From Bolinopsis microptera (Eukaryota > Ctenophora > Tentaculata > Lobata > Bolinopsidae), in assembly GCF_026151205.1 (NCBI RefSeq), contig NC_087076.1, forward strand, positions 17,905,419 to 17,969,418: 64,000 nt of DNA, in the 5' to 3' direction. Shown piece by piece: positions 28,401 to 37,200 of the stretch. The position numbers and the translations under genes were made by a program. The stretch's first letter is position 1. Every line of letters starts with the position of its first letter. Under the pieces are notes generated by a model that was not told where the DNA came from, made no database searches, and saw only the letters and a list, made by a program, of their open reading frames with translations.

Positions 28401-28421
28401 AAACAATGTGTTGTGATGTAG
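6868..28421 (+). CDS. prickle: Prickle homologue: PET domain, three LIM domains, C-terminal CAAX box (15 exons)
   Basis: Planar-cell-polarity scaffold acting at the cell cortex. Joining exons 6868-6915, 9256-9338, 15779-15851, 16548-16640, 20059-20177, 21037-21166, 21343-21546, 21697-21853, 23757-23866, 23968-24119, 25046-25269, 25644-26510, 26692-26867, 27761-28076 and 28201-28421 gives one open frame of 990 codons with matching phases. Residues about 20-65 are a Cys-rich lead-in (GQPCLVCGDECPG). PET is about 75-180, with Y-S-W-I-P-E-G-L. LIM1 is about 179-243, LIM2 247-305 and LIM3 305-365. An acidic, disordered tail ends KKQCVVM, a prenylation box behind a basic stretch. PET plus three LIMs plus CAAX separates Prickle from Testin, which lacks the box. 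Odd point: the His of LIM1 is Cys. The true start is uncertain. An in-frame ATG lies at 6889-6891, and upstream exons may exist. Confidence 0.93.
8241..8287 (+). promoter_or_regulatory. paired CRE plus E-box motif
   Basis: An 18-bp phrase GCTGTGWGACGTCACGTG occurs at 8241-8258 and again at 8270-8287. Each copy holds GACGTCA (CRE-like; the full TGACGTCA octamer in the second copy) overlapping CACGTG (E-box). Both are known bZIP and bHLH-zip binding words. An intronic enhancer role is inference. Confidence 0.4.
8895..9170 (+). mobile_element. 5' part of a Tc1/mariner-like MITE, truncated
   Basis: Starts CAGGGTGGGCCAAAAGTCAG after a TA and matches the first about 265 bp of the intact element at 42067-42833. 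The right terminal repeat is missing. Confidence 0.8.
9256..9338 (+). CDS. prickle: Prickle exon 2 (Cys-rich lead-in to PET)
   Basis: TTGCAG acceptor and GTAAAA donor. Encodes VLLHEADAGQPCLVCGDECP, then a segment ending HFWR. Phase 0 in, phase 2 out. Confidence 0.9.
9339..13393. other. Prickle intron, first part, no gene
   Basis: Simple-sequence patches: a doubled CCATAATGCGGTAATCTGTG unit at 10111-10165, a C-rich stretch at 11757-11830 with a run of about 16 C, and a GA-rich patch at 12244. No supported exon. Confidence 0.55.
13394..13432. repeat. (GT)n microsatellite
   Basis: About 19 GT dinucleotides, directly before the 31-bp minisatellite. Confidence 0.9.
13464..14084 (+). repeat. 31-bp minisatellite, about 20 units
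   Basis: Unit begins AATGTGTGACAGTGAGCTGA and continues CTATAACCTCA. About 20 nearly identical copies, with single-base variants (CCTC or CTTC; one CTGAC to CTGAG; one unit one base longer). Confidence 0.95.
14085..15778. other. Prickle intron, last part, no gene
   Basis: AT-rich. The only notable item is a dispersed repeat at about 15373-15450. Confidence 0.5.
15373..15450 (+). repeat. dispersed repeat (TCATTCGGC family), copy 1
   Basis: Contains TCATTTAACCCTCAAT followed by GATCATTCGGC and a GACCG tail. Related copies lie at 20885-20965 and, partly, at 41250-41310. Confidence 0.65.
15779..15851 (+). CDS. prickle: Prickle exon 3
   Basis: TTTCAG acceptor and GTACAT donor. Encodes KICINCKCAASDHQAPPTLQ then PIDQ, continuing the Cys-rich lead-in. 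Phase 2 in, phase 0 out. Confidence 0.9.
16548..16640 (+). CDS. prickle: Prickle exon 4 (start of PET domain)
   Basis: GCGCAG acceptor and GTACGT donor. 31 codons including the PET hallmark Y-S-W-I-P-E-G-L. Confidence 0.92.
16641..20058. other. Prickle intron, no gene
   Basis: 3.4 kb without a supported exon. Holds a 20-bp tandem repeat at 17286-17366, a GGTGTGATT-type repeat at 17578-17627 and a GCGCG-rich patch at 19370-19440 like the dispersed GC-rich repeats elsewhere. Confidence 0.5.
17286..17366 (+). repeat. 20-bp tandem repeat, 4 units
   Basis: Unit AAATCACCCACTTACCACTY, four head-to-tail copies. Confidence 0.9.
20059..20177 (+). CDS. prickle: Prickle exon 5 (PET core)
   Basis: CCCCAG acceptor and GTAAGC donor. 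Contains V-E-E-Y-M, L-P-P-E, G-S-V-G-E-Q-Y-R-R and Q-L-P-V-H-D, all typical PET motifs. Phase 2 out. Confidence 0.95.
20231..20286 (+). mobile_element. possible hAT-type terminus, single end
   Basis: CAGTGGCGTAACAAAGGGCA matches the left terminus of the hAT MITE at 5779 for its first 13 bases, then runs into a poly-G tract. No right end was found. Confidence 0.4.
20394..20692 (+). repeat. imperfect tandem duplication, about 205-bp period
   Basis: A segment starting TTACCATGCGACTAAGGAAC (20395-20485) recurs with about 20 percent change at 20600-20690. Both share AACTGCTTTTATCCCTTTTT. Confidence 0.7.
20885..20965 (+). repeat. dispersed repeat (TCATTCGGC family), copy 2
   Basis: CTCATTTAACCCTCAATTAA followed by CCTATCATTCGGCTGAGTCG and a GACCGAGGAG-like tail. 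Related to 15373-15450 and 41250-41310. Confidence 0.65.
21037..21166 (+). CDS. prickle: Prickle exon 6 (end of PET, first LIM1 cysteine)
   Basis: TCCCAG acceptor and GTGAGT donor. Ends D-C-R-T, so the first CxxC of LIM1 spans the splice to exon 7 (C-R-T-C). Confidence 0.93.
21343..21546 (+). CDS. prickle: Prickle exon 7 (LIM1)
   Basis: CCTCAG acceptor and GTAAGG donor, 68 codons. The zinc-ligand region reads ACIWCVGCFKCDVC. Where other Prickle LIM1 domains have W-H-P-P-C or similar, this has W-C-V-G-C, so Cys replaces His. It ends CNACDE, opening LIM2. Confidence 0.95.
21697..21853 (+). CDS. prickle: Prickle exon 8 (LIM2)
   Basis: CATCAG acceptor and GTGAGT donor. Has [20 protein letters not shown] and CILCYE, a regular LIM2. 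Phase 1 out. Confidence 0.95.
21854..23240. other. Prickle intron, no sense-strand exon
   Basis: Includes a GA run at 22860-22879. The antisense peptide ORF at 23241-23483 lies in the same intron. Confidence 0.5.
23241..23483 (-). CDS. possible small secreted peptide, nested antisense in a Prickle intron
   Basis: Single-exon frame of 80 codons. Residues 1-18 (MVFRIVFIASFLLTLSFA) look like a clear signal peptide: one basic residue, a hydrophobic core, then a small-residue cleavage site. The predicted mature part is about 62 residues with two cysteines (Cys43 and Cys77), each preceded by F-I, and a Met/Lys-rich C-terminal helix-like segment. The start context TCAAAATGG has A at -3 and G at +4, favourable for initiation. 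It lies wholly inside the intron between Prickle exons 8 and 9, on the other strand. I do not recognise a family. No TATA box or AATAAA close by settles expression, and it could be one exon of a longer gene or a chance ORF. Confidence 0.45.
   Translation of the reverse strand: MVFRIVFIASFLLTLSFALEVNERGIDPDFFTVILNWVKQFICPQTFSFGAETEDSKTDDFMKQIKAMIQMAKMFICYNG
23757..23866 (+). CDS. prickle: Prickle exon 9 (LIM3, first half)
   Basis: TCTCAG acceptor and GTTATT donor. Contains CKKCALP, then HREYHWHATESCFFCENCQ. Confidence 0.95.
23968..24119 (+). CDS. prickle: Prickle exon 10 (LIM3, second half)
   Basis: CCTCAG acceptor and GTTAGT donor. CSSTC supplies the last LIM3 ligands, followed by an acidic linker. 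Phase 2 out. Confidence 0.93.
24120..25045. other. Prickle intron, no gene
   Basis: AT-rich, with a CT-rich patch at 24661-24690. No supported exon. Confidence 0.5.
25046..25269 (+). CDS. prickle: Prickle exon 11
   Basis: CATCAG acceptor and GTGAGT donor. Begins SRVQSILRKES and continues into a Glu/Leu-rich, likely helical stretch (ELEHELEYELEQDLEY). Confidence 0.9.
25644..26510 (+). CDS. prickle: Prickle exon 12 (large acidic disordered region)
   Basis: CTCCAG acceptor and GTCAGT donor. 289 codons very rich in Glu, Ser, Val and Thr. Contains a K-P-E-V-T-E repeat and an E/Q run near 26160-26215. Probably unstructured. Confidence 0.88.
26692..26867 (+). CDS. prickle: Prickle exon 13
   Basis: TTTCAG acceptor and GTATGT donor. 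Basic and Ser-rich (DLDLKPPRKPARNKLSSAS). Phase 1 in, 0 out. Confidence 0.88.
26868..27760. other. Prickle intron, no gene
   Basis: AT-rich. Nothing supported. Confidence 0.5.
27761..28076 (+). CDS. prickle: Prickle exon 14
   Basis: CTTCAG acceptor and GTCAGG donor. Contains M-Y-A-L-A-P-D-I-A-D-M and an acidic E/D run. Phase 1 out. Confidence 0.9.
28201..28421 (+). CDS. prickle: Prickle terminal exon with CAAX box
   Basis: TTTCAG acceptor. Contains three tandem NTPQKA hexapeptides (third followed by N), a basic run, and ends KKRTKKQCVVM then TAG. C-V-V-M with Met at the X position predicts farnesylation, as known for Prickle. Confidence 0.95.
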
Positions 28422-28817
28422 TCATACGAGATCATGCTGAGTAACTCAGCTTGTAAATATCATGGTCACTTTTCGGTTTGTTGATGGGTGGATTTTGGGT
28501 TTTAAATCTGAAGGATTTAAAGGATTTGAGCCTTAATATACTGAATACTTCATTCAGTCATTTTTCTCCATTACAAGTACACAGGAAACATCCGCTTTGC
28601 TCCACAATTGCATTGCAAGGAATTTGTGGTCCGAAAAAGTGTAACAGCCAAACAACGGATCGATCACGATGAAATTCGCTTCCTTAATTTTTGACGATTT
28701 AATAATATTTTGCTGTTTATAATATTATGGAATAATGTTATAATTTTCCGTTATGATTGTCAGAAAATTACACTTGATTTTTCACGATTATTTAAATTAT
28801 TGTATCAGAAAGCTTTC

Positions 28818-28823
28818 AATAAA
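28818..28823 (+). terminator. candidate polyadenylation signal of Prickle
   Basis: AATAAA about 400 bp after the stop. A second AATAAA at 29175-29180 is an alternative. Confidence 0.5.
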
Positions 28824-29559
28824 TTAATATAAATTAATATTTTTTGTGGCGAACGCAATTGGTGTGATGTTTAATTTGTAGCTAGAACAGAGATGTTGTT
28901 CTTAAATTACTTGATATTAACGACCCTACTGATTATGTACGTACCATTATATCAATTTTGGCTAGTTTCCGAGCAATTACGTAACTCATCGCACGACATT
29001 TTAATTGGTTATCTTTTGAAAACGTACCTTTTACGCACGTTTAAAACATAAAAGTTTGATTTTACCAACTCTTATGTAGACTCTAATTTTGCCGAATGAT
29101 AGATTTTTTGATGTTCTGGACCGGTAAAAATAAGATTGTTCTACCGTATTGTCAGCTAGCTCACCATTTTGTATAATAAAGTTTTTAAATCAAAACTCAT
29201 TCACAAAATGTTTAATTTGACCGAAAACACCAACATCGTGGGAAATGCAGAAAGCCTAATTTACTTTTAAAATATTAATGTCTGCTGAACAGACTCCATT
29301 AAACTACGATTTCTTGAATTGACATTTGACTTTCCTCGTCACCGACTATCATGGTTGTGAATCAAGCATCACAAGGATTTAATAGCAATAATGTGCAGAC
29401 CCAGTGTACAGTGATTATCATTGAGATTTGGTTCTGTCCGCCAGCTTCACAGCTTAAACAGACTAGATTTCTTTTGCCAGAGTGTTCTGTGAGGGTTGAA
29501 GAGTCAGGAAGCTCCAGAAATGGAGCCTCTATGGTGGACAGGGACGTCATTTTAGGTTT

Positions 29560-29790
29560 ACAACCTACCAGGACGCGTGCCGAGTTGGATATAGGGAACA
29601 GATATTATACGAGTATCACCCGTTAAGGACGTCAGTGGCCGGCGAGATCCAGTACGCACGTACGGGTTTGAACAACAATGCCAGTGTTTGAACCCGGCGC
29701 GTTACCGTGAATCAGTACTATACAGTCGAGCACAGCGCGCCTAAAGTAAGCTGCGCTCCCGCGCCGCGCATGCTAAATGCTTCACGTTGG
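29560..29790. repeat. GC-rich dispersed repeat copy
   Basis: Contains ACGCGTGCCGAGTTGGA, related to ACGCGCGCCGAGTTGGACTC at 59600 and to GACGCGCGCTGCGTTGGAC at 3852. It also shares ACGAGTATCACCCGTTAA with 4037. Confidence 0.6.
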
Positions 29791-30648
29791 TGCACTTAGC
29801 ACAAGAATAGCCAGAAATTGCACTGCCGAAATTGTGTACTTTTCTCATTTCTAAAGACGTCAAGTCGGTTATGTTACTGTTTCGTTGCTCAGAGGAGGCA
29901 TTTATAGAGCGAATATCACTAAATCAAAAACTATCATTACTTCCAACTGAAGAGAAGATAAACAAACTAATATTTTGCGTCTATTCTCCCACGTAATAAT
30001 TTAAAGTGCATTCCAATTACTAGCACCCGATGGCCAGAGGGCTTAAGATTAGCAAACTAATATTGTTTATTTTAAGATACATATTACCGATAAAAAGACG
30101 GGTAATTAAATACATACATTCATTTGAAATCAATTTCTTACTCGGGTTATTTTTAGCAGTATCAATCAAACAACTAATCAATCACACGTTGATGAACGTC
30201 CCGCATTCTTTCATCAAAATGCTTAGTGCAGTATCAAACCTCACAGAGCGACAGGAATTCTTCTCTATAAAAATAATAATTTCAGATGATAAAAAGGTGT
30301 CGTTAAAATTTGTACAAAACATAATGAAATCAGGTACAAGAAGAAACATCGAGAAGGTGAAAAGTAACGAACCACCCTTCTCCGCGAGACAAGGCATTTA
30401 AAAAGGATATATTATACTAGCACACATGTCTACGATACATCTGCAACATTGATACAACTGGGTGAAAAACGCACTCATATCAGCTAACTCTTATACACTG
30501 TCTATCTACACATAGTACTACACATAGTACTACCCAGTACTTATATAAGCGGAGATCCTATCATAAATACAAGACTCAAAAAAGGCGCCGCTGATGCATC
30601 TTCAGCTCTAGAAGTCAAATACAACTCTGCTTTTAAAAACTCTAAAAT

Positions 30649-30775
30649 TCATGTCTTTCTTTTCCGTTTTCCGCCTGGTTTCCGTCCTTTGGAGGGTTTG
30701 CTGAGGAGTTTCTTACAAGGAGGACAAAACCAGTCGACATCATCTGGTGGAGCCTGTATCAACCCGACACAGGGC
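30649..30775 (-). CDS. TAF3: TAF3 exon 8 (end of PHD finger, basic tail)
   Basis: TTTCAG acceptor. Encodes PCVGLIQAPPDDVDWFCPPC, then a Lys/Arg tail ending KRKRKT and TGA. Confidence 0.95.
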
Positions 30776-31216
30776 CTGAAACAAAAACATCATTAGATCA
30801 CATCTTATTTAATCGTAGATAGCGGAAATAAGTCAGAAAACAATCTATAAAACAGGAAGTGTACGTCACTCGTTTGATATATCGTAATGTCTTGAGATTT
30901 AACAGAATACAGAACAATGATCTTATTGCTTGTCTTGGGCTCGGTATTAAAAAGAGAGCTGCTCTCTGTGTAACAACATTCATAATTAGTTTAACATTGG
31001 ATACCGTTTATAATAATAGAAGTAATATTGTAACCCACCAATGATACCACTCGTCGCACCTATCGCACCCAACCATGGGGGACCCGTCGTCTGGTAACAT
31101 ACAGGAGGGACAGTACCATATCTTGATAGTATCTCCCTGGCAAAGATTCAGGTGTTATTAATGGTGATTATAGTGTAGTTCTTTTGAGTTAATAAGTAGT
31201 TAAATTAGTTACATAT

Positions 31217-31296
<80 letters not shown>

Positions 31297-34200
31297 CTAG
31301 TTATTTGACTAGTTTTTATAACTTAATTAAAGACTACACCAAATCCGTAATATCCAAAAATTGTATTCATCGTTCGAGAGCTGTATCTAAAATAGTGTTC
31401 CCGTTTATTGAGATAAGAAAAGGCTCTTATCAGGATGAAGAGCCTTTTCCTTATCACAATAAACGGGAACACTACAAATTTTGCCCCAGAATCATTATCA
31501 CAATGCGACTAATAAATAATGTTCCGATCAGGATATTACATAAAATAAGGTCATATTATTTATTTCATATACACATTACACACCCCCATTATGATAATAT
31601 AGTATAGACTTGATACAATAGTTGTTTCCAATAAAACTGCTGATATAAACCATTAAATTTACACGAAATGGCAGTGTATTCTACTGTTACTAACAAACAA
31701 CTCTTATAGATAACACATAAACTCAGTAAGAATTCATCATGAAAAGGAGGTGTTTGGTAATTACGAAGGGATAAAAAATAGTATGCTGTTGAGTGTGAAA
31801 TTAGTTGTTATTATATCAGAGGAAATACCTTCTCAATAACTTGTCTTGGTCAAAGACGATCGTCAAATGTAGATACAAACGATGTTTGTAGAGGTATATT
31901 TAGAGGTATATTTAGCTTTGTTCACATAAATTAATTATTGTCAGAATAAGATAATAATAAGATAATAAAAGTAGTATAGTGCTCTCTCACAAATCCATGT
32001 TTTAAAACGATTATTATAAACCCTTTGCATTAAAAACTGCACGAACAGCTATAGCCTATACAGCACTGGACAGACCTCGACAACCTTGTATATATACAAG
32101 GTTGTTTTGTTATTTGTTACGCTACGATATATCGTAGCGTAACAAATAACAAAACATTTTAACAAAAGGCACACTCCAATAAGACTTACCCCAGTCTGAG
32201 CGACAGTTTCCGAGAAAACAGTTTCACTGACAAGAGAACTTTCCAGAAGCGGTGTCACTGTCGTATCTGGAACGTTACGGGTATCATTTTCTCGACAAAC
32301 AAGTAATCTGTGGGACCGTGAGTGCATCGCGTGTACGATATAATGTGTTCCAGTAAAAGTTTGGGAAACCTACCGAACGGTTCTGCTATCGGTTCTGGTA
32401 TCGGCTCTGATTTTATCACGACGGGCTTCTCTTTCGGTGGGACCTAAAAACGAATTAAACGGTTGTTATGACAGTAATATCTAATAGATACGAATATTGA
32501 AAAAGCAGGACCAGTTTATTTGCAACAGTAGACGGTTCAATCTACGATTTTTGAAGCTGGTTTAACAAAAATGTATGGTTAAAGATAAAAAATTATTGTA
32601 AAATAACATACCCTCTCTAACGATTTCGAGAACTTAGATTCTGTTTTTATTTTCTTAGTCTTCTTCTCCTTCTTTTCTTTTTTAATTGTAGGAGCAGGTG
32701 ATTTAGGTGTTAAAGGTTCAGACTTGATCGACAAACTGCCAGGATCCGGCAGTTTAATCTTCAAAGGTTTGATAGGTTTAGGTGGCGGTTTAGGGGCTAG
32801 TTCAAGACTATTTATTGTTGTAGAGGAAAAGGACGCTGGTGAATCTGGTGACTTCAACGAATTGCCTCCAATCTTGATTTTTATCTTTGGTATTTTCAGA
32901 GAAGCGATAGCTGGCTTTTCTTCCCCCTTTTCTGAGATTAAACTCTCGTCGATTCTCAGAGAGGGTTGACTGTACATGGATATATTTTGATCTTGACTTT
33001 CTGAACTTGAAGGAATATTGAGTTTCAATTTCATTGAAGGTTTCGGAGAAGGCTTGGGAGATGTGATAGATACTGCAGTTGATGGGGTGACCCCAGATTT
33101 ACCTATTTTGATTTTAGTAGTCAAGCCGCCAGATTTCTGCTTTTTTCTTTCCGTTTCAATAGCAGGAGCAGGCACAATCGGAGGCTGTTCAGCTTTCTTA
33201 CCAGTACTCGGAGATGATTCAGAGGGTGGCCACGGGTTTTTCAGCTCAGCCTTGGTTTTAAATGTCCGTTTGTCCGATTTAGAATCAGATGCCTTCTTCA
33301 CTTTCTGAGATTTTTTGGGTAATAAGTCTTCAAACCCATCTAAAGAATCGGAAGAAAGTGAACTCAAATCGTCTTTGCTATCAACAGTACTTTTAGATTT
33401 GATTTTCGAGCTCTTAACATTTTTCAGTGAAATCTTTAATGAAGTTGTCTTTTCCGTATAGGCCAATGGTGGAGTAGCAGGTTTAGAAGGAGGATCTTTC
33501 TTAGGGATCGGTTCTTTCTTAGGAATCGGTTCTCTCTTGGGAATCGGTTCCTTCTTAGGAATTGATTCTCTTTTAGGAATTGACAGAGTGATAGGGGCAA
33601 TCTTCAGTTTCGTTGGTTCAATTGATGACAAATTAGGTGATGCAGAATTAACTGACGTTTTACTGACGATAGCAGCTTCAGTCTTCTCTACGTTTTTTTT
33701 GAGTTTGTCAGATTTGTGATTGGGAATTTTTATTGGGCGGTCATCGAACAAGTCTATAGATTTGGCAACCTCCTTCTTCTTAAGCTTTTTAGGCTTCGTG
33801 CGATGTTTAATGCTGGTACCATGGTTTAGAGACTTTTTGAGCAAGTTGGTATATTTCTGATTCTCTGCATGTTTGCTCTGATGATTTTTATCAGTCTTAA
33901 CTGGTTTTTTCGGAACTGAATTGTGGTTGTTCAAGAGTTTACATTCCGGTTTAGGTTTAGAAACAACATCATTTTTGATGAGGTCAGGTCGATTTTTCAG
34001 GAGGTTCTTCTCAGTGTTGAGGAGAGCTGGTGAAGATGGGCTATCAAGCTTCCTTCGTTTACTGGGAGGTGTTTTGGGCGATTTGTTCAGATTACTGACA
34101 ATAGAAGTAGCTGGGTTTTCCATGGGTGATAGTGGTTTGAGAAGACGGTCAAAGTTTTCTTTGCTTGTCATCTCGTCAGAACTCGAGCCACCAAAACCAA

Positions 34201-37200
34201 AATCATTGAAATCCTCAGAGTCACTATCATTCACATTATTCGTGTTTGTAACTTCAGGCTTCTTGACGGCTGTCGTCTCTGATTTTTTAACTGTTTCAGG
34301 AGCAAAACCATCTTCCATTTGCATTACGGAAGAGTGATTTTTGACAGGCTTTGGTGAGTGATTAAATAGTTTTTGTTTGCAAGGAACACCGTTCTGTCCA
34401 TTTTTGATAGTTGGCAGCTTTTCTGAATTTACGATCGGAGTGGATGTACCCATCGATGGAAAAAAAAGAGAATCGTTGAAAGCTGATTCTTGGGACGATT
34501 TCTTACTATCCACATGGTTTTTCAGTGGCACAGACTCTGACGGTAAGGTGGAATTGCAGTCCATCTCTACAAGTGTACTACCATCACCAGACAGATTCTG
34601 AGAAGCTAATGAATCGTTTTGAGAGTTTAAAACATCACTATTTGAAACTTTACTTTCTTCAGTAGGTTTGTCCTCCTTCGACTTCTCCTCTTTAGCTTTG
34701 TCCTCCTTGGCCTTTTCCTCCTTAGCCTCCTTTTCCTCTTTGGCTTTGGTATGCTTTGAAGCAAATACGAAGTCGTCTGAGTTTTCAGTTATATGGAAAT
34801 TATCAGGAGAGGAACGGGACTGTTTCTCAGTTTTACAGCTGACAGAGTTCTGAGTTTGGGATGGTTTTGATGTATCGATGGTAATTCGCTGAAATCCCCA
34901 ACTGGACATAACAGGAGCAGGTAAATCAGTCTTGTTGACAAAGGGGAAATTAGGCGCGGAGGGAGTTGGGGCAGCTGCTGCTTCATCAAACGGATCAACT
35001 GTAGGTTCGGCAGTGGATTCATTCAAAGTGGCGGTACTTTCTTCCTTCACCGTCTTTTCTGAAGAAAAATTCGGCATCAGTAAAATGACACAATGAATAA
35101 TCGACCACACGTATTGTTGGTTGATAATGATATAAAAACTTTTCAAAGAACTTAACCGGAGACACAAATAACTGGGACATAAACGACGCGAGGTGCAATC
35201 GGGGAGGTTTCACAAGTACATGACAGTAAATTAGCGATTAGCTAGGAAAATTGATCAATCAAATTCTTGGAATCATTCCAACGAATCAAAAGATACTTGC
35301 TCCACCTTCCCGCCGTTTTCAATGGCTATTATGACAGCTCAAGCCGTATCATATGTTTCGATAAAATGACAAATATAATGTATTTAATATCAAACCCTCG
35401 TCTTTGACAGGCGATTCTTGTTTGATGGTAAGGGAGGGAAGGTAATCTGGAACGTAATCTGGGTGCAGGTGGCCTGAGGACGATTCCGGGATATTCAGGT
35501 TGGTTGTTGGTTGATGGGGAAAATTGCATACCTGTGGGAAATCATGGTTAGAAATTTGATGTGGAGAAGCTCGAATAGAGTTTTCAAAAGCTATATGCAT
35601 TTGCTACTCTAGCAAGAATTTTTTTTAAATGCCTTTAACCATCATGTATATGTCATCGTTCTTTGACTTTAAAACCCTTCCAAAGGATGACCACACACCA
35701 ATTTTATGATCTAAAAATCAGTTTAATTCATGTAATAATAATAATAATAATTAATTAAACTTTTATATTATAGTGGCACAACAACTTGAAATGCACAGGT
35801 GTGTTCAGGACATAATAAAACCTAAATAAAAGCAACCCATATTTATATTCTAAACCAGGTAAGGGTAAATAGACTTGATACACTAAATAAACGATACTAT
35901 GTGTATGCATTTTCCAGTAGAAACAATTAGGGAATTAACTAGGATTGAAAAATATTAAGATACAATTAAATAAATATTATGAGCACGTTTGAAAAGAAAT
36001 GTTCCAGATACACTTTAAAAGAGTCCAATGTTGTACAATTCTTAATTTCAAATGGTAGTTCATTCCATAATTTAAACATTGTACTTAAATAGTCTGGTCC
36101 CATGCCATTAAGACATTTATAAACAAGAAGTAATAATTTGTACTGAATTCTGTAACTGATAGGCAGCCAATGAAGGTCTTTCAGATTATCTCCTAAATGA
36201 TCATGTTTATAGTCCTACTATAGCTTTAGCAGCAGCATGTTTAAGCAAGTGTTTATGCATTTGCTATTTGCAAGAATTTTTATATGCCTTAAACATCATC
36301 GTTCTTTGACTTTTGTACCCTTCCAAATTCCAAAGGATGACCACTAGATGCCCAATTAGAATAATTTCAAAAGCAGTTTTATTCAATTAACGAGATCTTA
36401 CTTCATAGACATAAGATATCCCTGTGAGAAAACAGCGGGGCCTACTACCTCTATTAATATCCTAGGCTACTTGGTCTCAAAAGGTCAGATGAGACCTGAT
36501 CCAGACCGCATGGAGCCCTTACTTAAACTGCCATTGCCTAAGGACCCTGCTTCCTTGCAGAGAGCTCTCGGTTTGTTTTCATACTACTCACGGTGGGTAG
36601 AAAAGTACTCAGATATGGTCCAGCCACTCATTAAGGAACCCTCATTTCCACTGTCAGAGACTTGTAATACTGCTTTCGAGAGTATTAAATCAAAAATCGC
36701 AAGTTCATGTATCGTGTGTCCCAATGATCGTGATAATCTCGTCCTTGAATCAGATGCTTCTGAGTTTGCCCTTTCCGCTAGTCTTAACCAAGGTGGTAAG
36801 CCTGTTGCATTTTTCTCTAGGACCCTAAAAGCACATGAACGCAGACACCACGCTGTGGAGAAGGAGGCCTGCGCTATTGTTGAAGCATGTCGAAAATGGC
36901 AACATTATTTAGCAGGACGAAAATTCACTCTCATCACCGACCAACAGGCTCTCTTTCATGTTTAGTCATCAGACCCACGGGAAGATCAAAAATAATAAGA
37001 TACAGCGCTGGAGGATCGAGCTCTCCACCTTGGACTTTGATATCAAGTATCGGCCCGGGCCCGAAAACGTCACTGCCGACTGCCTTTCGCGAGCCTACTG
37101 TTCAGCCCTCGCCTATGGTTACCCTGACCTGGTTGATATTCATGAAAATCTCTGTCATCCAGGTGTGGCCAGGTTATATCACTTTGTTAGGGTCAGAAAC

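Larger units (their letters stand above)
28422..30648. other. convergent intergenic region
   Basis: 3' regions of Prickle (+) and TAF3 (-). Holds a GC-rich dispersed repeat at 29560-29790. A 123-codon open stretch at 30030-30401 has no recognisable family. Confidence 0.6.

Noticed and set aside
30030-30401. 123-codon open frame between Prickle and TAF3
   Set aside because: Hydrophobic N-terminal stretch but no family pattern and AT-rich composition like its surroundings.
31217-31303. (TTAG)n as interstitial telomere sequence
   Set aside because: The unit is TTAG, not TTAGGG or TTAGG. Plain microsatellite.
33018-34337. several open frames on the plus strand over TAF3 exon 4
   Set aside because: Antisense shadows of the Lys/Ser-rich low-complexity coding exon.
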